64,000 nt of DNA from the NCBI GenBank assembly GCA_003161515.1, contig PMOH01000316.1:11385-75384 (forward strand), written 5' to 3'. The DNA is from Deltaproteobacteria bacterium (lineage in GTDB: Bacteria > Desulfobacterota > Binatia > Binatales > Binataceae). A model generated the notes under the pieces. It saw only the letters and a list, made by a program, of their open reading frames with translations. It did no database searches and was not told the DNA's origin. The position numbers and the translations under genes were made by a program. Shown piece after piece: positions 34,601 to 42,193 of this stretch (position 1 is the stretch's first letter; each line of letters begins with the position of its first letter).

Positions 34601-36830
34601 GACGTTCAATGCCCCAACCGCTTGCGGTACGACCAGACGAGCACAGACCTTTGCCTGCGACGAGTATCATGGCTGTTCGGGTCCGACTGCCGTTCAACAG
34701 ATTACCAACGGAGCGGCAGCACTCAATCACGGAAACTCGTTGCTGTGGCAGTCGCCTTCGTGGCCGACAGGAACTCCGATCACAGTTAGCGGAGTTTCGT
34801 GGGCAAGTGGGTTGGTTACGGCTACTACTTCAAGTCCTCACGGTTGGGTTGGAAATCCTTTTCTTACGATAGCGTCCACTAACGGCAATTTGGTTTATAC
34901 AGGTCCGGTGACTATCACTGGGGCCAGCACGTTTGCTTATCCTGTCGCCGCAACTCCAGGTGCTGTGGGTACTACAACCGCCGCCCTTGAGGCCAGCTTC
35001 GTAGGTTACTGCGGATGTACGGGAGCAGCCTGTACGCCAGTGCTTCGGCAATCAAAAACGCCGGAATATACTTCTAATAACGGGGAGGTAGAGCCGTTCA
35101 ACAGTGATTTGTATGCATTCTTAGATGCTCACACACCAGCCTTTCCGAAGAATCTAAGCATCTTCGATTTTGATAGACCGTGGGCCTACGATCCTCAAAA
35201 CAGCGGGACTGTGTGCCCTGCTACGGCCTCGAACGGAACTCTCTACGGGAAAATCATCTCGACGACCTCAACCACGGTAGTTTTTACGAATCTCTATAAC
35301 ACTACGATTCAGACTGGAAGCTTTACCGGATACTTGAATGCCGGACCCCATATCCAAGCTACGAGTGTTGCTTCTGGTGCTGGCAACGACGCTTCCGGTA
35401 AGACATATCTTCCAAGGGCGATATATCCGATCTTTGGTAATCCAGGAAATATCAACAGCGTTGGTATTCAAACTCTTAACGTTCTAACGCCTGAATTTGA
35501 AAGCTCGGGCAATGATAGTGTCGAATACACCGCAAATACTGGTGTTGGCGGAAGTGAATTGGTGCCGATGGAATTCGGCATGACGATGTTTGGGCTTTAT
35601 CAAACATTGAGTCCACAACTGTCCGGTCTTACAATGATCAACGATGGTGGCGCTACCCCGTCGATCTATATTGATTTTGATGGCTTCGATGTAGGTAACG
35701 GGAACGGGGTTGGGCACACGCCAAGTCGGATGCAGTTAAGTCATATTCATACGAGTGCTGCTCACATCGGACTGCGTAAGGCCAACATCAATAATCAGAA
35801 TGTTGAAAACGGCTTATTTACCGATGTCGTTCTTGGACCAGGAGGGACAAGCCTGAATAGCGACATCTCGTGGTGGAATGGAAATGGCAACGCGCTTGAA
35901 GATACGTGGATCAATAGTAATTGGGACGCGAGCATAGGAGTCGCAGACAACTTAGCCGGCTTCACTCGTATATCTACCTCATGCTCACAAGTCGGAGCGG
36001 TCTGTATTTGGGAACTGGGTGGCTACGGCGGACCTATATCGATTACTGGCTACAATCGAGATGAGCATCTTGAGAGGGAGTACTTCGGTGCTGGTTTAGG
36101 CGCATTAGGCGCTGGTCAAAATGTTTCTATTTCTGGAGCGGAGTTTACGGACGCAACGGTTCCCCCCGATGGGATGTACTTCGCGATGACGGGAGCCGGA
36201 ACAGTCAGGATTACGGACTCAGAGTTCGATCAAGTTCCGGCTGGCATACAGAGCGATTACTCTACAGTGTTATTTCCAAATGGAGTGCTCTGGCCTGGTC
36301 AGTCAAACGGGGCTACTGGGGGTTGGACTATTTCTGATGGCACCCAGTGGGGTCCGGGGTTCTGTACGGGAGCTGCCTTTAATCAAGTCAATGGTGGAGA
36401 AGAGCGCGCAGATAGGTGTCTTAATTCGTCTGGCATAGTCCAACCCGTCTCTACCATGTACGAGAGAACTTCTGGCAAAGGATTTCAATTTGGACTACCA
36501 AGTGGGGGTGGGAAAGGTCAAGGCACAATTAACGTACAGAATGGCTTATATCTCAACGGTAGTCTTAAGGGGATACCGTTCGCGTCGGCTACGATGTCAG
36601 TTACTGCCCCTACAGCAGTCGGTTGCGTAGATGGGACTGTTGCGGTAGCCGGTTCAACTATAGGCATGTCGGTGAATTGCACACCGCAAACAAATCCTAC
36701 AGGGACAGGCGGACTAATTGCTCTCTATGGATTTCTCTCCGCTGCCGGGACAGCGGATTGCCACGTCTGTAATCTAGCGGTCGAAACATCTCCACCGGCA
36801 ACCACTTATAACGTCACGGTCTCAAATTGA
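31656..36830 (+). CDS. Giant signal-peptide-bearing tail fibre with beta-helix C-terminus
   Basis: I choose ATG 31656 (GAGGTG upstream), giving 1724 residues. The first residues MDRTKLGTRILFAVVMLLML then ASSARADVG form a signal peptide, unexpected for a tail fibre. The part up to about 34 kb has repeated fibre units (LPNPS...LGG, SAHFFLTGI). After about 33.95 kb the DNA is visibly richer in A/T and codon use changes. The protein there becomes a long beta domain with a right-handed beta-helix look (SGAEFTDATVPPDGMYFAMT). It may be a host-range module gained by recombination. Confidence 0.7.
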   Translation: MDRTKLGTRILFAVVMLLMLASSARADVGIFRRNNCQSGPDAVTAPVNDQTWCFDSATDSLLLYTGNAWVKQTGASALGSLAGDTTGPAGANITHQWHRTTVLVTTAMSPYTQLSTDSYIDCLPNTGAVTINLLVTSDVGNPTGNVLTVKNQLPASAACNIVPHAGDTIDGASGTYAVTSPQPLNLHNANIAGTGSWERWSGILPGTTCVNQFASAIDTTGTLTCSSVNLSNSVTGTLPNANGGSGTVYGAPAYFSQISNAGGAIGTTANKLAKVTGNPSTALISTAGDTSGALGIVTAGAGIGGTATIQMSGLTNCVFDNSTLAGDYVAISPSVAGDCHDAGASFPTSGQVLGRVLSTNGSAGTYQMFLFAAEQQGSSASSSGTVTSVGVSVASVPEIAVSGGPITGAGTFTFTKNSESANTFAGGPASGGATAWAFRLLVGADLPNPSSTSLGGIQSIVAQTHKWINSISTLGVPNLVQPACADLSDSSPSCSTDTTNAANISSGTLAAARLPNPSATTIGGVESEVNSAHFFLTGITTLGVVSNAQPDFSDLTGTATDAQLANGYSGTGACAAHKWASTLNRNAIQTCTQPDASDITSLVASATTDTTNASNISSGTLAQARLSAGYAAPTAHSFIIGQGTSAPTALNCASGTFAYGQGASVDPICHTLGAADISGAFGSQTANTFYSAPNGSSGTPNFRTIAGADLPNPSASLLGGTESKASAAHFFLTGISTSGVPSSAQPDFTDLTGGATAAQILTALASPPPEGTGTPNTGIFSPFKGSGNGATIDTTVANPFIGGISGVRANEKSVDAFGAPTGTTGTSLTLNGTTTLTMAGGVPATWLPNTYFAIPKGGPAPMVNTPSVTTNGTTTAILMQLTGDNTGGGTNAARVKAGCATPIVKVYCPGGSTTCTVTNQSDFEDPSIVGGAKSCIDIAGQTVGGSTHCAGGTGTTFQVVAISGSDSIILDVAPTSTSAAAVTFNAPTACGTTRRAQTFACDEYHGCSGPTAVQQITNGAAALNHGNSLLWQSPSWPTGTPITVSGVSWASGLVTATTSSPHGWVGNPFLTIASTNGNLVYTGPVTITGASTFAYPVAATPGAVGTTTAALEASFVGYCGCTGAACTPVLRQSKTPEYTSNNGEVEPFNSDLYAFLDAHTPAFPKNLSIFDFDRPWAYDPQNSGTVCPATASNGTLYGKIISTTSTTVVFTNLYNTTIQTGSFTGYLNAGPHIQATSVASGAGNDASGKTYLPRAIYPIFGNPGNINSVGIQTLNVLTPEFESSGNDSVEYTANTGVGGSELVPMEFGMTMFGLYQTLSPQLSGLTMINDGGATPSIYIDFDGFDVGNGNGVGHTPSRMQLSHIHTSAAHIGLRKANINNQNVENGLFTDVVLGPGGTSLNSDISWWNGNGNALEDTWINSNWDASIGVADNLAGFTRISTSCSQVGAVCIWELGGYGGPISITGYNRDEHLEREYFGAGLGALGAGQNVSISGAEFTDATVPPDGMYFAMTGAGTVRITDSEFDQVPAGIQSDYSTVLFPNGVLWPGQSNGATGGWTISDGTQWGPGFCTGAAFNQVNGGEERADRCLNSSGIVQPVSTMYERTSGKGFQFGLPSGGGKGQGTINVQNGLYLNGSLKGIPFASATMSVTAPTAVGCVDGTVAVAGSTIGMSVNCTPQTNPTGTGGLIALYGFLSAAGTADCHVCNLAVETSPPATTYNVTVSN
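32988..33930 (+). repeat. Three fibre repeats inside the giant tail fibre
   Basis: Units beginning LPNPS near 32991, 33194 and 33782 each continue with LGG or IGG, then Glu/Gln-Ser, SAHFFLTGI or THKWINSI, STLGV or TTLGV, and QPDFSDLTG or a variant. The units have diverged at DNA level. Such repeats form the shaft of fibres. Confidence 0.7.
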
Positions 36831-36843
36831 GAGGATAAGGATT

Positions 36844-36890
36844 CGGGCGGGCTGTGCGGCGGAACTTTGGAAAGGGTTACTGCCCGCCCG
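36844..36890. other. Inverted repeat between fibre and lysin genes
   Basis: CGGGCGGGC (36844-36852) and GCCCGCCCG (36882-36890) form a 9-bp GC stem around a 29-nt loop. No T run follows, so if it terminates it would need Rho or act only as an mRNA-stabilising 3' structure of the fibre message. The 155-nt gap (36831-36985) otherwise shows only the lysin ribosome site. Confidence 0.5.
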
Positions 36891-36985
36891 ATGACTCAGA
36901 AAGATACTTATCCGAGGCACCCTGATCAAGTAACATGCGCGATGGACCGAATCACGTATGCGTCCGTCAATTCGGAGCAACCCTG

Positions 36986-37501
36986 ATGTCATTTGCCAAG
37001 GCACTCAACTTCACTCTCATGGACTTGGAAGGCGGCTACGTGCTTACCGACCGCCCCGGAGACGCGGGGGGCCCCACCTATGCGGGCATCACCGAACGTC
37101 TCGCGGTCGCGGCTGGCTATCAATGGCATCCGCCCTTTGACCCCGTCGAAGTAGCCAACATCTATCGCTCGCAGTTCTGGGATACTTGCCGCTGTAGTGA
37201 ACTCCCCGAGCCTTCCGATGCCGTCCTGTTTCAATGCGCCGTGAACATCGGGCAGGGCGAGGCGCTTAAGATCGACCACGAAGAAGTAAAGATATTTCAA
37301 CGCGCGATAGGCGTGACCCCTGATGGTGATTTTGGACCGAAGACACTGGCGGCGGCCCTGTCAGTGGCGCGCGACACGCTCCCCGACCTGATCCTAGAGG
37401 AGCAGGACGCGTACTATCGCATGATAGGCGGGTCTAACGTGAAGGGCTGGCTCAACCGCACCGAGAAGGTCCGCAAGGCGATCGCTACCGGGGTGTTGTA
37501 G
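36986..37501 (+). CDS. Endolysin, GH108 muramidase with PG-binding domain
   Basis: 171 residues from ATG 36986 (CGGAG 9 nt upstream; the frame is open further but without coding character). The GH108 signature is visible: LEGGYVLTDRPGDAGGPTYA then GITE, with the catalytic Glu at about residue 15 in EGGY. A C-terminal peptidoglycan-binding-type part carries GVTPDGDFGPKTLAA. It would cut the glycan backbone at lysis. No signal peptide, so it needs a holin; the only candidates here are the membrane proteins at 25258 and 37782. Confidence 0.85.
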   Translation: MSFAKALNFTLMDLEGGYVLTDRPGDAGGPTYAGITERLAVAAGYQWHPPFDPVEVANIYRSQFWDTCRCSELPEPSDAVLFQCAVNIGQGEALKIDHEEVKIFQRAIGVTPDGDFGPKTLAAALSVARDTLPDLILEEQDAYYRMIGGSNVKGWLNRTEKVRKAIATGVL

Positions 37502-37778
37502 GAGGTGCCCCTGCCGCTGCTGCGGAATCTGCACGCTGCTGAGGCGATCCCGATTGCTTCTTTCTCACCCGCGAGAATGAAACGGCCAGATACTTCGACA
37601 GAGCTTTGTTCGCAGCCTCTTTCACCCACGCGCTAATCGGGAATCTGAACGTAAACTTGCAGTGCGGGCAGGTGATCTCTCCGTTGCCCTGGTAGTCGGG
37701 ATCGGGCTTGCCGGGCCGCTGTCGCTTGTTCTTGTAGAGCGCTCCGGAGTTGGGGTAGTAATTTCGCTGCGCCTGCAT
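37485..37778 (-). CDS. Small phage protein with single CxxC
   Basis: 97 residues, reading toward the lysin and overlapping its end by 17 nt. RNYYPNSGALYKNKRQRPGK then PDPDYQGNGEITCPHCKFTF resembles a common phage type that starts with an N/T-S-G-ALFKN motif. One CPHC pair is visible. Last gene of the leftward operon. GAGGTGAG just upstream supports the ATG at 37778. Function unknown. Confidence 0.65.
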   Translation of the reverse strand: MQAQRNYYPNSGALYKNKRQRPGKPDPDYQGNGEITCPHCKFTFRFPISAWVKEAANKALSKYLAVSFSRVRKKQSGSPQQRADSAAAAGAPPTTPR

Positions 37779-37781
37779 TTC

Positions 37782-37889
37782 TCACCTCAGGATTAAAACA
37801 ATGTAAGCGATTGCGACAAGCACATACACGAAGGCGATAATGACGCGTGTGCGCAGCGACAGATTGAATAAATGCAGCTTACCTATCAT
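37782..37889 (-). CDS. 35-residue single-span membrane peptide
   Basis: The start ATG overlaps the stop of the exonuclease gene (ATGA), as elsewhere in this genome. The peptide begins MIGKLHLFNLSLRTR and continues with one hydrophobic helix (VIIAFVYVLVAIAYIVLIL), ending in Arg. The next gene's ribosome site overlaps its stop. A positive-inside N-terminus and a helix to the end suit a small holin, antiholin or membrane effector. No family can be named at this length. Confidence 0.6.
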   Translation of the reverse strand: MIGKLHLFNLSLRTRVIIAFVYVLVAIAYIVLILR

Positions 37890-38644
37890 CGCGTTGCGAA
37901 TTCCTTCATTGCCGCACCTTCAAGCTCAACGACCTGTTCCAACCCGAGATTACCACGTAGCATCTCATACCGAAGAAACAGGATATAGGTCCGGAGAACG
38001 TTGTCGCCACAGTAACCAGCGATGAGCTCGAGCTCCCCGGCGTCCCAGTATTCCTGCACCAACGAGCCGTCGATCCCGCTTTTGGCCGGCCCTCCCAAGA
38101 ATTGCATGATGAGGTCGAGCCCGCCGCGGCGCATATCCATGCGCACGGCGTCCATCAGGTCGATGTGACGCGTCGCGCGGTAGCGATCGCGCCCCTTGGC
38201 CATGTGCAGCGGCGCAGAGAGGCCCAGCTTCATCGCGTGGAGATCCAGGAGCGGCAGATCGTACCCTCGGCCGTTGAAACTGACCAAGCGGCCGTCGAAA
38301 GCCTCGTAGCGGCGCCAGAAATCCAGAACCAGGTCGTTCTCGACGGCCTTCGTTTCGATGCCCAACAGATTGAAGTTCCCGTCCACCTGGCCGTATGCGA
38401 TCGCGATCGGTATGTGGCAGGCGAGCGGAGCCATCGGCGCGCGGCCGTTGGGCAGCCGGAAGCGCCCGAGGAATTCCTGGTACGCTGCAGCGTCGCGCTC
38501 CTCTTCCGTCGCGTCGCGGGTTTCGCCCTTATCTTGGTCGAACGCGAACCGGGTGAAATCGATGCCTTCGGTGAGCTGCGGGAAGGCTTGGCGGAGCAGG
38601 GATTTATTTACCCGAGCCTCTACATCGAAAATTACGTGATTCAA
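37886..38644 (-). CDS. PolB-like predicted 3'-5' exonuclease
   Basis: 252 residues. The DEDD pattern is visible: FDVEA at 6-10 (Asp7, Glu9), FNGRGYDLPLLDLHA in the middle, HIDLMDAVRMD, and YCGDNVLRTYILFL near the C-terminus carrying the last Asp. This is the RNase H-like exonuclease family related to the proofreading domain of family B polymerases. It is in an operon with a HerA-like ATPase and a PD-(D/E)XK nuclease, so a role in recombination or end processing is likely. Confidence 0.75.
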   Translation of the reverse strand: MNHVIFDVEARVNKSLLRQAFPQLTEGIDFTRFAFDQDKGETRDATEEERDAAAYQEFLGRFRLPNGRAPMAPLACHIPIAIAYGQVDGNFNLLGIETKAVENDLVLDFWRRYEAFDGRLVSFNGRGYDLPLLDLHAMKLGLSAPLHMAKGRDRYRATRHIDLMDAVRMDMRRGGLDLIMQFLGGPAKSGIDGSLVQEYWDAGELELIAGYCGDNVLRTYILFLRYEMLRGNLGLEQVVELEGAAMKEFATR

Positions 38645-38835
38645 GATTTGTCCTCGATCAGCCGTTTTGGAGTAACATCGATCGAGGCGGGCTCCCTGAT
38701 GCCGATGACGACGATAAATTTGGCCGACATAGGATCGGTCGCATCCACCTCGATCCGGTGCATCAGAGTGATCGGTAACTCGTCTTCTAAAAGTTGATGG
38801 ATAGCCTCTCGTACATCAGCGATCGTGACAATCAT
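38641..38835 (-). CDS. Small hypothetical protein
   Basis: 64 residues, overlapping both neighbours. An N-terminal helix (TIADVREAIHQLLEDELPI) and a beta part (KFIVVIGIREP) look like a compact fold. No family recognised; probably accessory to the recombination operon. Confidence 0.55.
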   Translation of the reverse strand: MIVTIADVREAIHQLLEDELPITLMHRIEVDATDPMSAKFIVVIGIREPASIDVTPKRLIEDKS

Positions 38836-39548
38836 CGCCGGTTCACCGGGGTCTTATCCTTGACGACGTTGATGCCGTCGATCTTGAGCTGACCCTGACT
38901 GAGTTGGAACGCGTCGTCGAGCGCCGATTGGTTGATGAGCAGCAGCGTCATTCGAAGCGCGGGGTTAGCCGCGATCGCGCGCACCGCCTTGTCGAAGTCC
39001 TCGACCTCACCCTTCCAGACCGTGCGATAGGAGATCCCTGGTGTCGACGTCACAGCCGGCGCCGAGACTTGGCGCATGGCCACGGGTGCTGGCTGGGCAG
39101 CGAGGTCCCGGGCGGCGGTTTCCTGTCCCGAGGCGCGTAGCTGAGTGACCTCCGCCTCGCGGGCGGCTTCCAAGGCGATCTGGACGTCCGGGTCGACCGC
39201 CGGCGCGGACGCGATCTCCTCGAGTTCGGTCCACCGCTTCATAATCTTGCGGCAGATTTCCCTGGTGTCGTCGATCGGGTTCAGGATCTTGTTTTCCTGA
39301 GCCACGGCCGCCTTCCATGCCGCGTGCGTGGTTTTCTTGACGTCGGCGCAGAATGCGACTGCCGCCGGGCGTAAGTCCTTGGCGAGCGTGTCGAGGTCGA
39401 CCGCTTCGAGGTAGGTCTCGATATCGGGGTCCGCGGCGCGATCGCGGAGTGCTTCGGCCTGCCGGATCAGCTCGTTTGCCTGCAGGTCGACCTTGGGGGA
39501 TTCGCCCGCGGCTGGAATCAGTTCACGCTGCGACGCCGATGCGCTCAT
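38832..39548 (-). CDS. Coiled-coil phage protein of the recombination operon
   Basis: 238 residues: a helical, coiled-coil-like N-terminal two thirds (ANELIRQAEALRDRAADPD) and a compact C-terminal domain (ISYRTVWKGEVEDFDKAVRA, then LLLINQSALDDAF and IDGINVVKDKTP). The C-terminal pattern is common in phage proteins next to single-strand-annealing recombinases. No enzymatic motif. Role inferred from company. Confidence 0.6.
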   Translation of the reverse strand: MSASASQRELIPAAGESPKVDLQANELIRQAEALRDRAADPDIETYLEAVDLDTLAKDLRPAAVAFCADVKKTTHAAWKAAVAQENKILNPIDDTREICRKIMKRWTELEEIASAPAVDPDVQIALEAAREAEVTQLRASGQETAARDLAAQPAPVAMRQVSAPAVTSTPGISYRTVWKGEVEDFDKAVRAIAANPALRMTLLLINQSALDDAFQLSQGQLKIDGINVVKDKTPVNRR

Positions 39549-39765
39549 ATCGATACCTATTCCTGACTTTGTAGTAAAAGAGCTGGCCCGGCTTTTTGAG
39601 CGTCATCAGTTCGCGGAACACCTGCTCAGGCACGTCGAAGTATTGATAGATCTCCGCCGGCTTGATGCCGTTCTTCGTTTCCTTGGCACGGAATTCTACT
39701 TCTAGCGTTCCTGCCTCCCACCCCACGGATGCGAGGTCGCTACTTTCGACAGGTATGCGTTTCAT
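39523..39765 (-). CDS. KTSC-domain protein
   Basis: 80 residues with the KTSC pattern: IPVESSDLASVGWEAGTLEV then EF, YQYFDVPEQVFRELM, and FYYKVRNRYRYERI. The domain is small and often found in phages or next to RNA and DNA metabolism genes; its activity is not known to me. Confidence 0.75.
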   Translation of the reverse strand: MKRIPVESSDLASVGWEAGTLEVEFRAKETKNGIKPAEIYQYFDVPEQVFRELMTLKKPGQLFYYKVRNRYRYERIGVAA

Positions 39766-39769
39766 TCTG

Positions 39770-40030
39770 TTAGTTACCCCCGATCAGGCGTTCAGGCTCA
39801 TTTATACAATAGAGCGCTTCGGCGAGCATGGATTTCACTTGCTCGGGATCCGATTCATTTGGTACCCACAGATGGCTCACCTGCGTTTGCGCGTCCCATG
39901 CGAAAATTGCAAACACGCTTCCGTGCCCCAAACCTTTAACCAATACTTCGCCCGCTCGCTCAAGCGTCGCGTAGGTTTCTTGAATCCCTCGCTCGGTTGC
40001 GGCATCGTCCGGGATCTTAGTATCTGCCAT
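39770..40030 (-). CDS. Hypothetical protein
   Basis: 86 residues, helical start and a beta core (SVFAIFAWDAQTQVSHLWVP). Its start overlaps the nuclease gene. No family recognised. Confidence 0.55.
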   Translation of the reverse strand: MADTKIPDDAATERGIQETYATLERAGEVLVKGLGHGSVFAIFAWDAQTQVSHLWVPNESDPEQVKSMLAEALYCINEPERLIGGN

Positions 40031-40688
40031 CGCCGTATAACTCCTTCCTCGCGTACGAGGACTTTACGACCGCGCGGGCCCACTCGTAGTCGCGCACATC
40101 GTCCATCCATTCCAAACGCCCCGGCGAGCCGTCTTCCTTGAGATGCAGCGTCGCGCGCCGGTGCGCCTCCCCCCGCCACGGATAGACTTCGACTGGGAGA
40201 TAAAGCACACCACGTCGATACAACGCAGTCTGCAACCGATGCCAACGCTCCTTCTCCCCGGTCTTGAGGTCCAGGACAACCAACCAGTCTTCGATAACGC
40301 ACAAAAGATCGATCGTGCCGCAATAGCCGTCTTCGGGATTGAAGAAAATCTGTTCGATGAGCAGCGGCGTGATGCCATTCCGATCGACCGCGAGCTGGCA
40401 CGACAGGACGAATCCCGCCCAAGCCGGTGCGCTGTGGAGGGAATCCCAGCGCAACCGGCCCTGTAGGAGCAAAGCGCACGCAGCGTGCACCCAATGCCCT
40501 CGGTAAGACAGCTCCTCGCCGCGGTTCTCGAAGCGCGGATCGCGCGCCGGGCGGTAGGCGAGGAAACTGTAATCGGACCAACCTTCATCGCTCAGAATCT
40601 GCGTCACTGACGGATATACAACCCGATTGACCTTGTAAGTATGCGTCTCGGCGTCGAAATCGATCTTCATGTGGGCGGGTGTCCCCAT
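40017..40688 (-). CDS. PD-(D/E)XK nuclease (RecB/Cas4-like)
   Basis: Up to 223 residues; ATG 40688 or the inner ATG 40670 may start it. The core is visible: YCGTIDLLCVIEDWLVVLDL followed by KTGEKERWHRLQTALY, giving the Asp, the DLK catalytic pair and the Gln/Tyr of motif QxxxY. Upstream, PSVTQILSDEG and RGHWVHAACALLL fit phage exonucleases of this superfamily. With the next gene it probably forms the phage recombination pair (exonuclease plus annealing protein). Confidence 0.75.
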   Translation of the reverse strand: MGTPAHMKIDFDAETHTYKVNRVVYPSVTQILSDEGWSDYSFLAYRPARDPRFENRGEELSYRGHWVHAACALLLQGRLRWDSLHSAPAWAGFVLSCQLAVDRNGITPLLIEQIFFNPEDGYCGTIDLLCVIEDWLVVLDLKTGEKERWHRLQTALYRRGVLYLPVEVYPWRGEAHRRATLHLKEDGSPGRLEWMDDVRDYEWARAVVKSSYARKELYGDGRY

Positions 40689-40768
40689 ACCTATTGCACG
40701 GCCTTGGCCTACCCATCAGTACAGGCAGAGGTTGTTCAGACGCTCCATTAACACCCGCCACTCTTATT

Positions 40769-42181
40769 CTATTTTCCTGCTGCCAGCCGCGTCATCAGCG
40801 GCTCGAAAAACTTGATTTTCACAGACGCGCTGATGTCGACGCCCGCGACATCTTTGATGATTTTCTTGATCGCACCGATCGCGAGACCGGCCTGCTGGCC
40901 CACGGTGAACAGTTGCTTCTGCTGCTCCTTGGAGATCAGCTTTTCGCCGTCGGCATCCGAGGCGGGCGCAGTCGCTTCCTGCTTAGGAGCTTCCTGTTTC
41001 GGAGGTTCCTGCTGCTTGGGCGGCTCGGCTTTTTTCAGTTCTGCTTTCGGCGCCTCGGCCTTTTCTTTCTCAGGTTCCGGCTTCGCTTCCGACACGCCCT
41101 TGTGGCTCTCGAAGATCGCACCCGCACGCTCGATGAATTTCGGGAGCTGCCCGCGAGTTAGCTCGAAGGTCTCACCGACCTTGAACTCTTCGAGGATGCC
41201 CGCCACTTCAGCCTCGGTGAATCCACCGAGCGCCTTCTGTGCGAGCGCGTCCTGCTCGGGCGAGATCTTGGCGTTGGGGTTCGGGCGGTCTTCCGCCAAC
41301 TTCTCGTCCTTCTTGACCTTCTCGCCGGTCGCCTCGGGCATCGCGGGCCCGCGCGCCTCGACGCCGGCTTGCGCGGCTGCTTCCTCGTCGCTCAGAGAGC
41401 CAGCAGGCAGCAGGTCCGAGAAGATCGATTCCTTCGTACTGAAACCGTCCTTGATGGCGTTGTACGCGCCCGCGAGGCGACGCAGCTCGGGTTCCTTGCA
41501 GGCTTCGAGATTATGTCCGACGAACTTCACGAGCGATTCCTTGGGCACACCGATCACACCGAAGCGTTCGATCGCCTTCGCGATGCGCTCGCTCAAAGGT
41601 CCGGCGTTCCTCTGGATCGTCTTTTTGCACTCGTTCACCGCTTCGTCGACGATATCGCCGGGTATCGCGCGCAGGATGCACGCGCGCAGCCGACGCGATC
41701 CCAAGTTGGCGACCATCTCATAGACATCGCGCCCATCGCGCAGCGGCTTGCGGCCGTTCTTGGTATCACGGAAATGCGGCACGACGAACTTTACCGACCA
41801 GCGATTGTTCGTCTGGAGATCCCAGCAGAACGCTTCGACGTCGGACATATTCCCGTGCTGGGCGAGCTCCTGGATGCCGCTGGACATATTGCCCCAGTGG
41901 CGCGCGAGGACCTCGGCCAAGCGAATCGACGGGCCCTCGATCTCCTCGTCGCCGCGGGGGTATGCGTACAGCGCGTCTTCGGCGAGCCCGAGACGGCGGC
42001 ACTCCTCGAGGATATTGTCGCGCGCGACGGCAATCTCGCGCGGGAATCGGCGGGCCATCAGAATCTGACCTTGGACTTCGGCGATTGCGCGCTGCTCATC
42101 GGCGCCGGCCATTGCCGAGCGCTCGCCGCCGCGGTCCGGGTGGATTAGAACTCGATCGTTGCTGTTATCGGACTCAGCCAT
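40769..42181 (-). CDS. Putative recombination (single-strand-annealing) protein
   Basis: 470 residues after GGGAGAGAGGAAG. The N-terminal 240 residues form a conserved-looking phage domain (GQILMARRFPREIAVARDNI, YPRGDEEIEGPSIRLAEVLA, WDLQTNNRWSVKFVVPH, GSRRLRACILRAIPGDIVDE). A Lys/Glu/Pro/Gln-rich linker (about 365-420) and a small helical C-terminal domain follow. I know the N-terminal pattern from phage operons with exonucleases; calling it an annealing protein is inference from context. Confidence 0.5.
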   Translation of the reverse strand: MAESDNSNDRVLIHPDRGGERSAMAGADEQRAIAEVQGQILMARRFPREIAVARDNILEECRRLGLAEDALYAYPRGDEEIEGPSIRLAEVLARHWGNMSSGIQELAQHGNMSDVEAFCWDLQTNNRWSVKFVVPHFRDTKNGRKPLRDGRDVYEMVANLGSRRLRACILRAIPGDIVDEAVNECKKTIQRNAGPLSERIAKAIERFGVIGVPKESLVKFVGHNLEACKEPELRRLAGAYNAIKDGFSTKESIFSDLLPAGSLSDEEAAAQAGVEARGPAMPEATGEKVKKDEKLAEDRPNPNAKISPEQDALAQKALGGFTEAEVAGILEEFKVGETFELTRGQLPKFIERAGAIFESHKGVSEAKPEPEKEKAEAPKAELKKAEPPKQQEPPKQEAPKQEATAPASDADGEKLISKEQQKQLFTVGQQAGLAIGAIKKIIKDVAGVDISASVKIKFFEPLMTRLAAGK

Positions 42182-42193
42182 CTTCCTCTCTCC

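Noticed and set aside
37501..37890. tRNA or attP sequence near lysin or integrase
   Set aside because: I saw no cloverleaf-compatible arms or TTCGA-type loop in a proper context; a tRNA scan would be decisive.
38102..38797. Long rightward ORFs opposite the exonuclease, ATPase and other leftward genes (also 41369-42148, 42809-43534, 61292-61966)
   Set aside because: High-GC antisense shadows: no family features, while the minus-strand frames contain clear motifs and chained overlaps.
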